Counted from the stretch's first letter, positions 53,060 through 61,788 are shown. The stretch: 64,000 nt of DNA from Candidatus Rifleibacteriota bacterium (GCA_017417215.1 JAFPZP010000066.1:1-64000), one strand, 5' to 3'. Translations and numbers: made by a program. The notes: generated from the letters alone by a model not told the origin.

Positions 53060-53179
53060 TAATTTACGCCCTCCTTTGTTATATTTTTTAGGATAGACAT
53101 TCTACTCTTTTAATAAAGAAAATGCACTATTTTTATAGCTCTTTTTGGAAGGTATTATTAGACTTATTTAAAAGTTAAT

Positions 53180-54538
53180 CTAATCTTGTTTTTTTAAAGA
53201 GTTAATAATGTCTTGTTCTGTATCTGCAAAATATTTTGATGTTTCATTAAACATCATTTTGTTAATACGTTTTTGTCCTAGCTCAGTATATGATTTGCCG
53301 TCAGGACAAACCATAAGGTGAACAGTAACGTTTTTACCTTGAAAAGCTTTTGTGTATTCTTTAACAAATTGAATACCCTGTTTCTTATCTGGTCTAGGAT
53401 TTGGAGGGAATACTCTCATGATTTCTTTTGGGAATACGAGTTTGCTTTTTTCTATGAAGTTTATTTGACAAACACTTAGAGCATCTAAAGACTTGAAAAT
53501 GCCATTAACTTTATGCAATTCTATAGGAACAACTCCTGTTGCATATTCTGGTTTTTCTACGAATTCAGGACATTTTAAACCGTGTTTTTCTAACCATTCA
53601 TCCCAACTTAATTTGAGTTTTCCAAAATAAATATCATGTAGAAGATATCTTGTTCCTTCAACGACTTCGAGACCATTTTTATAACGTGAAAAAACATATT
53701 CACATGGAGTATTTTTAATTTCTTTTAACATTTCAGGAGTAAGCCAACCTGCTTTATCGGGAACTCTGATAAGCATATCGACAATCTGACCTTCGCATTT
53801 TGCCATGTCGATTTCGCCTTTTTCGTTTATTGTTCCCATACGACCAGAAGCCCATCTAAGAGGATCTATCTGTATTACTTCTGTTTTATATGGTCTTGAT
53901 TTTAAGTTTGCAATTATAGATGCAACCTTTGCTTGTTCGCTTCTGATAGGATGTGGTAAAACCTTTTTGGGAAGAACATCAGAAACAGTTGCTATTCTGA
54001 GGGTTGATTTGCTACCTAGAGGTCCTGCTTTTATTCTTTTTTCTTCTTTTTCTTTTTCTACTTTTTGTAATTTTTTAAGCTTTGCACTTGATTCTTCAGC
54101 TATCAATACATCTTGGAGATAGTCAATATCATCAAAGGTAGGTTTGTCTGAAACAGTGAATTGAAAACCACATTTTCTTAAAAAACCGGTATAGGTCATG
54201 TCTAGTTCTTTTAGATACACATCTGAAGCAAACATTAAACCGTTTTCTTTTTTAGGTCTTCCTAATCCATCATGATAAAGCTGAAACACAGCATCTTGTG
54301 ATGTGAGTGCTTCTGTTAACTTCTTTATTAATAACTGTTTATCTACATCTTCGCTAAAATCAAGTCTTGGAAGGCAAACTTTTTCCATTTTGTCGTCTAT
54401 TTTGGCATTAACTACATAAATAGAACTAAGAGATACCATATATCCTTTTTGAGGAATAGTAGGTGGCATAGAATAAGATGCGGCTTGGAATAATATTAGA
54501 AATATCAGTAGAAGATATATAGTTTTTTTATTAAGCAT
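53180..54538 (-). CDS. Secreted protein with internal duplication
   Basis: 452 aa. Signal peptide at residues 1-22 (LLLIFLILFQAASYS). Two regions align with each other: VFQLYHDGL ... YLKELDMTYTGFLRKCGF (about 80-135) and VFSRYKNGL ... YFGKLKLSWDEWLEKHGL (about 275-325), joined by a Lys/Glu-rich linker. The layout hints at a duplicated SNase-like beta fold, but catalytic residues are not evident. A Shine-Dalgarno (ggag) and promoter lie upstream. Function unknown. Confidence 0.68.
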   Translation of the reverse strand: MLNKKTIYLLLIFLILFQAASYSMPPTIPQKGYMVSLSSIYVVNAKIDDKMEKVCLPRLDFSEDVDKQLLIKKLTEALTSQDAVFQLYHDGLGRPKKENGLMFASDVYLKELDMTYTGFLRKCGFQFTVSDKPTFDDIDYLQDVLIAEESSAKLKKLQKVEKEKEEKRIKAGPLGSKSTLRIATVSDVLPKKVLPHPIRSEQAKVASIIANLKSRPYKTEVIQIDPLRWASGRMGTINEKGEIDMAKCEGQIVDMLIRVPDKAGWLTPEMLKEIKNTPCEYVFSRYKNGLEVVEGTRYLLHDIYFGKLKLSWDEWLEKHGLKCPEFVEKPEYATGVVPIELHKVNGIFKSLDALSVCQINFIEKSKLVFPKEIMRVFPPNPRPDKKQGIQFVKEYTKAFQGKNVTVHLMVCPDGKSYTELGQKRINKMMFNETSKYFADTEQDIINSLKKQD

Positions 54539-54560
54539 TTTTTTTCTCCATATGTTTATA

Positions 54561-54588
54561 ATTATACTATACTTTTATAAATTTTGAA
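54561..54588 (-). promoter_or_regulatory. Promoter of the duplicated secreted-protein gene
   Basis: Minus strand TTCAAA, 16 nt, TATAAT, 22 nt before the ATG. Confidence 0.5.
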
Positions 54589-54655
54589 GTTTATTTGAAC
54601 TGCTGATTATAAGATATTATAAAACAATCGTTTCCCCTAAATAAAACGTAGTAAT

Positions 54656-54683
54656 TGACAAAGAAACTAATGTTGATGTAATC
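54656..54683 (+). promoter_or_regulatory. Possible promoter of the HAMP-protein gene
   Basis: TTGACA, 16 nt, TGTAAT (54678-54683), 35 nt before the GTG start. Confidence 0.4.
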
Positions 54684-54718
54684 TTAAAAGACTAAATCCC
54701 CTAGGAGGGTTATATACT

Positions 54719-55333
54719 GTGAGCGCTAGTCAACGTAAAAATTATTTTATTGCAAAGGATATGCAAAGCAAGTTTGCTGGCACTATTCTTTTGTTAGCTT
54801 TGCTTGTCGCAGTGATTACGGCTTGCAATATTTATGTTCTAGGTTCTTTTTTCGTAGAAAAAAATGCAACCTTGACTCAGCAGAATGATGCTTCTGCATT
54901 AATTCATGATTTTATCAGCAGTTATTGGCCAAGACTTGTTGTTTTGATTTTTGTCAATGTCATAATCGTTTTTATGGTTAGTGTTCTTTACTCGCATCAA
55001 ACCGCAGGTCCTGCTTATAAGCTTGAAAAGAGTATAAAGCGTATTACAGAAGGTGATTTAACTTTCCAGGTTAGTCTTCGCAGAAATGATAATTTGAAGG
55101 AACTAGCTGCAGCTCTGAATGAACTTCTTGAAAAATTCAGAACAACTCTAAGTAAAACTAAGAGTTTGACTGATGATATAAATAATAAGCTGGGAGTAAT
55201 GAAAGATGATGAAAAATATTCTCAGTTAGTTGCAGATTCTGCAGCTTTGCGTCAGTTAATTGACCAGTTTAAGCTTGAACCAGATGAAAAGTCTGACGGT
55301 AAACAAGAAGTAGTAGATGGACCATCAGACTAA
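54719..55333 (+). CDS. HAMP-domain membrane protein without output domain
   Basis: 204 aa with two transmembrane helices (about 20-43 and 70-92) enclosing a short outer loop, then a HAMP domain (about 95-145, GPAYKLEKSIKRITEGDL to ALNELLEKF) and a short coiled coil with an acidic tail. It lacks a methyl-accepting, kinase or cyclase output domain, so it may act as a membrane adaptor. Start is GTG with a strong aggaggg 8-10 nt before. It is convergent with the chemotaxis/sigma28 operon, and such small HAMP proteins are common near motility genes. Confidence 0.78.
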   Translation: MSASQRKNYFIAKDMQSKFAGTILLLALLVAVITACNIYVLGSFFVEKNATLTQQNDASALIHDFISSYWPRLVVLIFVNVIIVFMVSVLYSHQTAGPAYKLEKSIKRITEGDLTFQVSLRRNDNLKELAAALNELLEKFRTTLSKTKSLTDDINNKLGVMKDDEKYSQLVADSAALRQLIDQFKLEPDEKSDGKQEVVDGPSD

Positions 55334-55372
55334 CAAGAAATAAGGTTCGAAAATAAAGAATTAACTAGAAAT

Positions 55373-55411
55373 AAAAAAATCGCTTGTAATTAATTACAAG
55401 CGATTTTTTTT
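55373..55411. terminator. Bidirectional terminator between the HAMP gene and fliA
   Basis: Long palindrome aaatcgcttgtaat/attacaagcgattt with A-run and T-run on both sides. Confidence 0.9.
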
Positions 55412-55425
55412 ATGCTTTTTAAGCT

Positions 55426-56265
55426 TTAACTTTGAACAAGAGCTTCTTTTATTCTACTTAGACGACCTCTAAGTCTTAATATTGCTTTGGTGTGTAATTG
55501 AGAAACTCTCGAATCCGATACTCCGAGAATTTTGCCTATTTCTTTGGAAGTTAATTCTTCATAGTAATAAAGAGTTATAACCATACGTTCTCTGTCAGAC
55601 AATTTAGAGATGGCATCTGCGAGAATCTTTTTGGCTTCTGCTTCTTCAATTTTGGTTTGAGGATTATCGCTTTTTTCATCTTCTATATAGTCGAAACGTG
55701 ATGAACCTTCGTCATCATCGTAGAACATTTCGTCTAATGAAAGAAGTAAAGACTTTTTGGTTTCATCAAAAAGTTTATGCAGTTCAGAAATATCAACACC
55801 AAGATATTCTGCAACTTCATCGTCTTTGGCATCGCGTCCTAATTTGCCTTCCAACTTAGCATAAGCTTTTTCTAATTTTCGTGCTTTTTGACGTATAGAA
55901 CGAGGTGTCCAGTCTAGAATACGTAATTCATCGAATATTGCACCTCTGATACGGGTTTTTGCGTAGGTTTTAAATTTGACATTTTTATCGATATCATACT
56001 TATCGATTGCGTCAATAAGACCTAGAATCCCATAACTTACTAAGTCGTCAAATTCTACATTGCTGGGTAGATTTACTGCTATTCTGCCTGCAACATATTT
56101 TACAAAGGAGGCGTATTTCATAATCAGAGCATCTTTAATGCGCTGATCATGATTGTTCTTGTATTGTTCCCAAAGTTTTTGATCGTCTTCGTCTTGAAGT
56201 CTGGTCTTGACTAATGGGTCAATAAAGCCTTCTGAGTCGGTTTCTATAAGAAGTTCTTTGTTCAC
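55426..56265 (-). CDS. fliA: Sigma28 factor FliA
   Basis: Flagellar/chemotaxis sigma factor. Region 2 (YASFVKYVAGRIAVNLP, DLVSYGILGLIDAIDKYD, FKTYAKTRIRGAIFDELR), region 3 (WTPRSIRQKARKLEKA, AEYLGVDISELHKL) and region 4 (LSDRERMVITLYYYEEL, SKEIGKILGVSDSRVSQLH) are all present. 279 aa, slightly longer than the usual 240-255, with extra N-terminal residues. Start is GTG with ggaggg 5 nt before; a two-codon ATG-ATG-TGA overlaps it out of frame. Last gene of the cheC operon, as in Bacillus (cheC-cheD-sigD). Likely reads the flaG promoter at 11489. Confidence 0.95.
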   Translation of the reverse strand: MNKELLIETDSEGFIDPLVKTRLQDEDDQKLWEQYKNNHDQRIKDALIMKYASFVKYVAGRIAVNLPSNVEFDDLVSYGILGLIDAIDKYDIDKNVKFKTYAKTRIRGAIFDELRILDWTPRSIRQKARKLEKAYAKLEGKLGRDAKDDEVAEYLGVDISELHKLFDETKKSLLLSLDEMFYDDDEGSSRFDYIEDEKSDNPQTKIEEAEAKKILADAISKLSDRERMVITLYYYEELTSKEIGKILGVSDSRVSQLHTKAILRLRGRLSRIKEALVQS

Positions 56266-56289
56266 ATCATCCCTCCGTGTCTGGCTGCC

Positions 56290-56667
56290 TTATGAGACCA
56301 CCGCCGGATTACTACCAGCTACAGCTGATTCCGGCTTTGACTCATCGGTAGGGGTGCCATTTTCAGTTTGATTAGTAATAACTTTACATTCTTCAAGAAG
56401 GTCGCCTAAATCTGCTTGAAGTTCATGGTCTTCACCACTTATTTCTTTTTGTAAATTTATGCTGGCTTGTTCTTCAACAAGAGGCATAAACATTACTTCA
56501 AGAACACTTCCAAAAAAAGTTCCTAGAAAACCAAATATAAAGAAAATTACGGTTCCTCTATAAATAATGGTAGTACTAGCAACATTTTGAGTTACTGCCA
56601 TAAGCATTATTATACTTGTTACTGACGTTGCAAGGAAAACTCCTATTAGTAAAGAAAGTCTAGACAT
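56290..56667 (-). CDS. Small membrane protein in the cheC-fliA operon
   Basis: 125 aa with two transmembrane helices (about 5-27 and 36-60, FFIFGFLGTFFGSVLEV) and an acidic C-terminal tail. Family not recognised. It starts directly after the cheD stop and ends 24 nt before fliA, so it is cotranscribed. The position is similar to small accessory genes in che/fla operons; function unknown. Confidence 0.72.
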   Translation of the reverse strand: MSRLSLLIGVFLATSVTSIIMLMAVTQNVASTTIIYRGTVIFFIFGFLGTFFGSVLEVMFMPLVEEQASINLQKEISGEDHELQADLGDLLEECKVITNQTENGTPTDESKPESAVAGSNPAVVS

Positions 56668-57153
56668 TTAGAGTTCCCTCATGCTTTCACCAACGATGTA
56701 AACTTTTACTACACCATTAGATAAATCAAATTCAATTGAACGTCCGTGTGTTCCACCTGTATCTTCACACTTTAAAGGAATATTATGTTTCTTTAAAGCA
56801 GCTTTAACTGCTACTGTGTTTTCTCGACCGATTGTGTTGCTAAAATCTTCTGTTGGTGGGAACATTTCTGAACCACCAAAAATTTTAGCTTCAAGCCCAA
56901 CTCTAAGAGCTCCTTCATCTAGAACAGCTTCAATTAAAGCAGGTACAGCTGTGTCTGCAAACTTTATCGTATTGATATTAGAGGTATCCATACCAGTAGA
57001 ATCAGGAAGCATAATATGAGCTAAACCTCCAATACGTCTAGCTGCATCATATATGGATAAGATTATGCATGAACCTATTCCATAAACAGCTAACTGTGTC
57101 GGTGATTTGCCGGTTTTAAGCTGGCTCATTCCTACAGGTATGATTGTAGACAT
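56668..57153 (-). CDS. cheD: Chemoreceptor glutamine deamidase CheD
   Basis: Deamidates Gln in chemoreceptors and binds CheC. The catalytic Cys-His pair is visible: GIGSCIILSIYD (C29) and GGLAHIMLPDS (H46), plus KIFGGSEMF and GGTHGRSIEFDL. 161 aa, normal. Start and cheC stop share a base (TAATG), implying coupled translation and fitting the known CheC-CheD complex. Confidence 0.95.
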   Translation of the reverse strand: MSTIIPVGMSQLKTGKSPTQLAVYGIGSCIILSIYDAARRIGGLAHIMLPDSTGMDTSNINTIKFADTAVPALIEAVLDEGALRVGLEAKIFGGSEMFPPTEDFSNTIGRENTVAVKAALKKHNIPLKCEDTGGTHGRSIEFDLSNGVVKVYIVGESMREL

Positions 57154-57773
57154 TATTCAGCAACTCCTATTTTTTGCAAAAGCAATTTGAGAGAATCTGG
57201 AGCTGGAAGAATAAAGATGTGTATTCTCATATCTTCTTGTTCTTCAATAAAAGATGTTTCCATCATTAATACTTTGTCGCTTACAGCAGTCATATCTGCA
57301 ACTACATTATCTATCATTGCTCCAGCATAATCAAAGTTAATAGAAGGCAATGAATTTAGCATAGGTGTTTGAGTTATTACAGATAAAGCATTTAAAAAAG
57401 CTCCTGCAAGAATATTACCTATTTCTCGCATACAGGAACTTTCCATTTCTCCCATTTTCACTAAGGTACTTGTTTCACAACCAGGAATTAGTGTTTTAAG
57501 TATTTTTATAGATGTAGCTTCTGGTATAAGTAATAGAAAACGACCTGATATTTCGCCCATTATTTTTAGGAATATACCCAAAATTGCTTTGTCTGGACCT
57601 CCAACAAGATTTGGAATGTCATTCAAATCCATAATTGAGGCATTAGGAACAGACATGTCGATTTTGCGGTTAAGAAACTGAGCTAATGCACTAGCTGCAT
57701 TGCCAGAGCCTATATTGCCTATTTCTCGAAGGGCGTCTAGCTGTTCTCTAGTTATATTTAATACATTGTCCAT
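57153..57773 (-). CDS. cheC: CheY-P phosphatase CheC
   Basis: Dephosphorylates CheY-P in adaptation. Two active-site repeats with the ExxN signature are intact: REIGNIGSGNAASALAQ (N-terminal) and MREIGNILAGAFLNALS (about residues 115-131). 206 aa, typical. First gene of the operon cheC-cheD-orf-fliA, with its own promoter. agagg lies before the start. Confidence 0.94.
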   Translation of the reverse strand: MDNVLNITREQLDALREIGNIGSGNAASALAQFLNRKIDMSVPNASIMDLNDIPNLVGGPDKAILGIFLKIMGEISGRFLLLIPEATSIKILKTLIPGCETSTLVKMGEMESSCMREIGNILAGAFLNALSVITQTPMLNSLPSINFDYAGAMIDNVVADMTAVSDKVLMMETSFIEEQEDMRIHIFILPAPDSLKLLLQKIGVAE

Positions 57774-57806
57774 TAAATAAACCTCTGTAAACTACGAATC
57801 AGAGTT

Positions 57807-57835
57807 ATTATAAAGTACCGCTTTAAACTTTTCAA
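57807..57835 (-). promoter_or_regulatory. Promoter of the cheC-fliA operon
   Basis: Minus strand TTGAAA (57835-57830), 17 nt, TATAAT (57812-57807); a near-consensus sigma70 promoter, so fliA is expressed from a housekeeping promoter here. Confidence 0.75.
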
Positions 57836-57940
57836 TAGCTCAAAGGAAAAAAGTTTTCGATTTTGTTTGAAAATTGTAAATTTTTTTTAGAAATTAGAAA
57901 AAAATTACAATTTTATGTTAATTTTCTAACTCCTTGATTT

Positions 57941-58534
57941 TTATGTAAATTTCATTGGGTTAAACTTGTTCATTACTTTTGATCCTTCACCATTCAACCA
58001 GTCTTGAGCAAGTTCAGGAATAATTTTAATCACTTGTCTTAGAATAATTGCTTCAGAGGGATTTATTTCTCCAAGTACATGAGAAATAAGCTTTTCGTGT
58101 TCGCTATCAGAGTTGCTGTTGTCTGTTTGAGGTTGTCCCACACCTATTCTGAGACGCCAGAAATCTTCTCCTATTTTGGAAATAATTGATTTTAAGCCGT
58201 TGTGGCCTCCGGCACTACCGTTGGCTCTTAATCTTATTCTGCCGACAGGAAGATTTATGTCATCTTCTATTACTAGGATTTTTGATGTTTCGATGTTTTT
58301 GTCCTGGAGAAATGCCCAGACAGCTTCTCCGGAATTATTCATATAAGTTAGTGGTTTAAGCAGATAGTGAGTATTAGAATTATATTTGAAAACAGCTATA
58401 TCTGCTTGATATTTTCGAATTGGTGAAAAACCAACAGCAAAATGAGATGCAAGTTTGTCGGCACACCAAAAACCAGCGTTATGTCTGGTGTTCTCGTATT
58501 CTTTTCCTGGATTTCCTAAACCAACTATTAACAT
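57941..58534 (-). CDS. pth: Peptidyl-tRNA hydrolase
   Basis: Frees tRNA from dropped-off peptidyl-tRNA. Signatures: VGLGNPGKEYENTRHNAGF (catalytic His at 18), PLTYMNNSGEAV, VIEDDINLPVGRIRLR with the following SAGGHNGLKSI, and LRIGVGQP. 197 aa, full length. Two overlapping -10 boxes put the transcription start at or within ~10 nt of the ATG, and no Shine-Dalgarno sequence is present, so the mRNA looks leaderless. Confidence 0.95.
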   Translation of the reverse strand: MLIVGLGNPGKEYENTRHNAGFWCADKLASHFAVGFSPIRKYQADIAVFKYNSNTHYLLKPLTYMNNSGEAVWAFLQDKNIETSKILVIEDDINLPVGRIRLRANGSAGGHNGLKSIISKIGEDFWRLRIGVGQPQTDNSNSDSEHEKLISHVLGEINPSEAIILRQVIKIIPELAQDWLNGEGSKVMNKFNPMKFT

Positions 58535-58540
58535 AAAGAT

Positions 58541-58569
58541 ATTATACTTTATTATACTTTTATATTCAA
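58541..58569 (-). promoter_or_regulatory. Promoter(s) of pth, leaderless type
   Basis: Minus strand TTGAAT-N17-TATAAT (58569-58541). A second set, TTGTAA-N17-TATAAT, is shifted 10 nt upstream. Both place transcription start within about 10 nt of ATG 58534. Confidence 0.6.
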
Positions 58570-58626
58570 GAGTTTACAATTCTAATAAGGTTAAAATTAG
58601 GTTATGATGGGCATTTTATAAGGTAT

Positions 58627-58655
58627 TTGACAATAAAGATTTTCATAGGTATAAT
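58627..58655 (+). promoter_or_regulatory. Consensus promoter of gpmI
   Basis: Perfect TTGACA-N17-TATAAT (58627-58632, 58650-58655). Confidence 0.88.
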
Positions 58656-58692
58656 CCGGTTTTCAAATGATGCTAGATTATAGAAGGTTTAT

Positions 58693-60228
58693 ATGGAAAC
58701 AAAATCAAAGGCTTTATTAATTATTCTTGATGGTTATGGCGTTTCAGATTCACAGGAAGGCAACGCTATTTATTCTGCTAAACCTGAATTCATAAATAAA
58801 CTTTTTGCAGAACGTCCTTATACAACACTGGCTGCTTCTGGATTAGAAGTAGGTTTGCCTGCTGGTCAGATGGGAAATTCCGAAGTCGGCCATTTGAATA
58901 TAGGTGCAGGTCGTATTGTTTATCAAGATATAACAAGAATAAACAAATCAATCGAAGATGGTGACTTTTTTACAAATAAAGCTATGAATGATGTGATGGA
59001 TAAAATGATTGCAACTGATCATTCATTACATATTTATGGTCTTGTTTCCGATGGTGGTGTTCACAGCCATATTGAACATATTTATGCTATATTAGAACTT
59101 GCTAAACGAAAAGGTTTGAAGAAACTCTTTATCCATTGTTTCACTGATGGTCGTGATACTTCTCCAACTAGTGGCGTTCATTATGTAAAAGCAGTTCACG
59201 AAAAAACCAAAGAACTTGGTGTTGGCCGTATAGCAACCATTTCTGGTCGTTTCTATGCTATGGATAGAGACAACAGATGGGAAAGAATAGAAAAGGCTTA
59301 TCAGGCTCTTGTTCATGGTGTGGGCAATAGGTTTGCTGATCCTGTTGAAGCTATAGAAGCTTCTTATAAAGACAATGTTACCGATGAATTTATCGTTCCT
59401 ATAGTAATAGAAGAAAATGGCGCACCTGTTGCAACAATTAACGATGGTGACGCAATACTAGCATTTAACTTCAGGGCAGACAGAATGCGTGAAATCTGCA
59501 AAGTTTTTACTAAACCTGATTTTAATGAATTCAAGCGTAAAGAAATGAAAGTAGACTACGTTATGTTTACTAATTACGCTGATGAATTCAAACTGCCTAT
59601 CGTTTTCCCACCGCAGCATCCTACTAATGTTCTCGGAGAAGTTATTTCCAATAAGGGTCTTGCTCAGTTCAGACTTGCTGAAACCGAAAAATATGCCCAT
59701 GTAACATATTTTACAAACGGTGGCGTAGAATCTCCATTCCCATTAGAAGAACGTCAGGTTATTCCTTCTCCTAAAGTCAAAACTTATGATTTAAAGCCTG
59801 AAATGTCTGCTTTTGAAGTTGGCGATACTCTTATTGAAAAGCTTAGAAGCGAAAAATACTCATTTATTATGGTTAATTTCGCTAACTGTGATATGGTTGG
59901 TCATACAGGTATTATGGAAGCTGCTATAAAAGCTGTTAGCACTGTTAATAATGTCCTTTCCAAGGTTATACCAGTTGCTTATGAATTGGGTTATGACTGC
60001 TTTATTACTGCTGACCACGGTAATGCAGAACAGATGGTTAATCTGAAAACCGGTGAACCTTTTACAGAACACACAACAAATGTTGTTCCATTCTGTGTTG
60101 TTTCAAAGAAGAATCTTGAACTTAAGTCTTCAGGCAAACTTTGTGATATAGCACCAACAATTCTTGATTTGATGGGTATTGAAAAACCTGCCGAAATGAC
60201 TGGCTGTTCTCTTATAACAAAAAAATAA
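58693..60228 (+). CDS. gpmI: Phosphoglycerate mutase, cofactor-independent
   Basis: Interconverts 3- and 2-phosphoglycerate with two Mn2+. Metal ligands and the phospho-Ser: ILDGYGVSDS, GQMGNSEVGHLNIGAGRI (Ser63), HCFTDGRDTSP, GRFYAMDRDNRWER, FRADRMREI, MVNFANCDMVGHTG and FITADHGNAEQM. 511 aa is standard. It is followed by gmk after 4 nt in the same transcript. Confidence 0.97.
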   Translation: METKSKALLIILDGYGVSDSQEGNAIYSAKPEFINKLFAERPYTTLAASGLEVGLPAGQMGNSEVGHLNIGAGRIVYQDITRINKSIEDGDFFTNKAMNDVMDKMIATDHSLHIYGLVSDGGVHSHIEHIYAILELAKRKGLKKLFIHCFTDGRDTSPTSGVHYVKAVHEKTKELGVGRIATISGRFYAMDRDNRWERIEKAYQALVHGVGNRFADPVEAIEASYKDNVTDEFIVPIVIEENGAPVATINDGDAILAFNFRADRMREICKVFTKPDFNEFKRKEMKVDYVMFTNYADEFKLPIVFPPQHPTNVLGEVISNKGLAQFRLAETEKYAHVTYFTNGGVESPFPLEERQVIPSPKVKTYDLKPEMSAFEVGDTLIEKLRSEKYSFIMVNFANCDMVGHTGIMEAAIKAVSTVNNVLSKVIPVAYELGYDCFITADHGNAEQMVNLKTGEPFTEHTTNVVPFCVVSKKNLELKSSGKLCDIAPTILDLMGIEKPAEMTGCSLITKK

Positions 60229-60232
60229 TAAA

Positions 60233-60808
60233 ATGACTTCTGAACAAAGCAAAAAAGGTTATATATTTATTGTTTCCGGTCCATCTGGGGTTGGAAAAAC
60301 TGTTCTCTGTAATTACATAGTAGATAAATATAAACCTCAAGTGGTTTATTCTATTTCTACTACTTCAAGAGAGCCCCGTGGTGGAGAAAAAGACGGGCAG
60401 GAATACAATTTTTGTACAGCCTCTGAATTTGAAGAAGCTATAAAAAAAGATGCTTTTGCAGAATGGGCCTGTGTTCATGGCAATTATTACGGGACTCCCA
60501 GAAAATTCCTTATGGATAATATTAATGAAGGCAGACATGTTGTTCTTAATATTGATGTTCAGGGTGGAATGAAAATACACAAAGAATATCCGGAAGCAAT
60601 AATGATATTTATTCTTCCACCAAGTTTTGAAGAGTTAGAACATCGAATTCGTGGAAGAAACATGGACAGCGAAGAATCTTTGAAGAAACGCATGATAAAT
60701 GCAAGAAAAGAAATTGATTGTTCCAAAGAATATAAATACTGCCTTATTAATGATGACTTAGAAAAAGCCAAAGCTGATCTTGAAAAAATTTTTTTAAGTT
60801 ATATTTAA
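60233..60808 (+). CDS. gmk: Guanylate kinase
   Basis: Phosphorylates GMP to GDP. P-loop GPSGVGKT at residues 16-23; SISTTSREPRGGEKDGQEY binds GMP; LNIDVQGGMKI; and the lid region IRGRNMDSEESLKKR. 191 aa. It starts 4 nt after gpmI without its own Shine-Dalgarno sequence, so translation is probably coupled. Confidence 0.95.
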   Translation: MTSEQSKKGYIFIVSGPSGVGKTVLCNYIVDKYKPQVVYSISTTSREPRGGEKDGQEYNFCTASEFEEAIKKDAFAEWACVHGNYYGTPRKFLMDNINEGRHVVLNIDVQGGMKIHKEYPEAIMIFILPPSFEELEHRIRGRNMDSEESLKKRMINARKEIDCSKEYKYCLINDDLEKAKADLEKIFLSYI

Positions 60809-60857
60809 AAATTAATTAATGACTAGAAAAAGGTTATAAATTAATAATAAATGTACC

Positions 60858-60886
60858 TTGACACTTTGGTTTGAGATTCTTATAAT
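60858..60886 (+). promoter_or_regulatory. Consensus promoter of the FecR gene
   Basis: Perfect TTGACA-N17-TATAAT (60858-60863, 60881-60886), 60 nt before the start. Confidence 0.85.
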
Positions 60887-60946
60887 TACAATAGTTTGAT
60901 ATCACGTCTCTATAAGGACAGAAGATTATCAGGAGGCTTTATAACT

Positions 60947-61708
60947 ATGAAACGCACTACACTGTGCTTCCTTCTTGCTGTATTTTGTTTGGTGTTCTCA
61001 ACAGCTTCTTTTGCTGCTGAAGAACTTGTTGCTCTTGACGCAAAATTAGAAATAATCAGTGGTCAAGTTAAACTAACACGTGTTGGTAGTAATAAAACTG
61101 ATGTTATAAATGAATCCTGTCAGCTTTATGCTGGAGATCTTTTGGAAACCTTGATTGATTCAAGAGCTACTTTGGCTTATTCAGATGGTACCAATATGCG
61201 TATCAAAGAAAGAACTCTAATCGAAGTTCAGCCAATGAGTATCAGAGTTTTCAAAGGTAAAACCTGGTATAAATTTACAAAAAGAGGTACTGAATTCCGT
61301 ATTGAAACTCCATCTCTTGTTGCAGGTATCAGAGGTACTGAATTTGAAGTAGCAGTATCTTCTCGCAAGAAGACTTCTGTATCTGTTGTTGAAGGTGCTG
61401 TAGCAGTAAGAGGTAATAATGGTGGTAATGCCCTTTTAACAGAAGGCTTGGCTGCTTTTGCCGATGCTGAAGGCGATCTTTCAAGACCAGTTGAATTCAA
61501 TACTGATATTAAGAAAGCTGAATGGAGCGAAAGTGAATGGAAAGCTGATTCTGCTTCTGGTGATGATGTTTACAAGCTTTATATGGATTATGTCAATCTT
61601 AAGAATGAATATGGCGAAGATGATATAAGAGCTATTGAAGCTAAAGAAAAATTCAAAAAACCAGATAAAAAGACTAAAGCAGCTAGAAAATCAGCAAGAA
61701 AACAGTGA
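60947..61708 (+). CDS. Exported FecR-domain protein
   Basis: 253 aa. Signal peptide (residues 1-24, ending STASFAA). The FecR domain follows (about 30-170): SGQVKLTRVG, YAGDLLETLIDSRATLAYSDGT, ETPSLVAGIRGTEFEV, VVEGAVAVRG. The C-terminus is a charged helical tail rich in Lys. There is no transmembrane helix or sigma/anti-sigma context, so it is likely a periplasmic protein of the stand-alone FecR type rather than an iron regulator. ATG 60947 has aggagg; a TTG frame from 60896 is rejected. A terminator follows. Confidence 0.87.
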   Translation: MKRTTLCFLLAVFCLVFSTASFAAEELVALDAKLEIISGQVKLTRVGSNKTDVINESCQLYAGDLLETLIDSRATLAYSDGTNMRIKERTLIEVQPMSIRVFKGKTWYKFTKRGTEFRIETPSLVAGIRGTEFEVAVSSRKKTSVSVVEGAVAVRGNNGGNALLTEGLAAFADAEGDLSRPVEFNTDIKKAEWSESEWKADSASGDDVYKLYMDYVNLKNEYGEDDIRAIEAKEKFKKPDKKTKAARKSARKQ

Positions 61709-61718
61709 TAAATTAAAA

Positions 61719-61754
61719 TAAAAAAGCCCACTTTTAAAAGTGGGCTTTTTTTTT
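61719..61754 (+). terminator. Terminator after the FecR gene
   Basis: Stem aaaaagcccactttt/aaaagtgggcttttt (61721-61735/61736-61750) and T-run. Confidence 0.92.
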
Positions 61755-61788
61755 ATTCCCCTTTTTTAAAAAAACTCATAAAAATAGT

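Noticed and set aside
53047-53179. M-box riboswitch upstream of mgtE
   Set aside because: The gap is about 130 nt and shows no M-box-like stem arrangement; the short overlapping ORF is the more visible feature.
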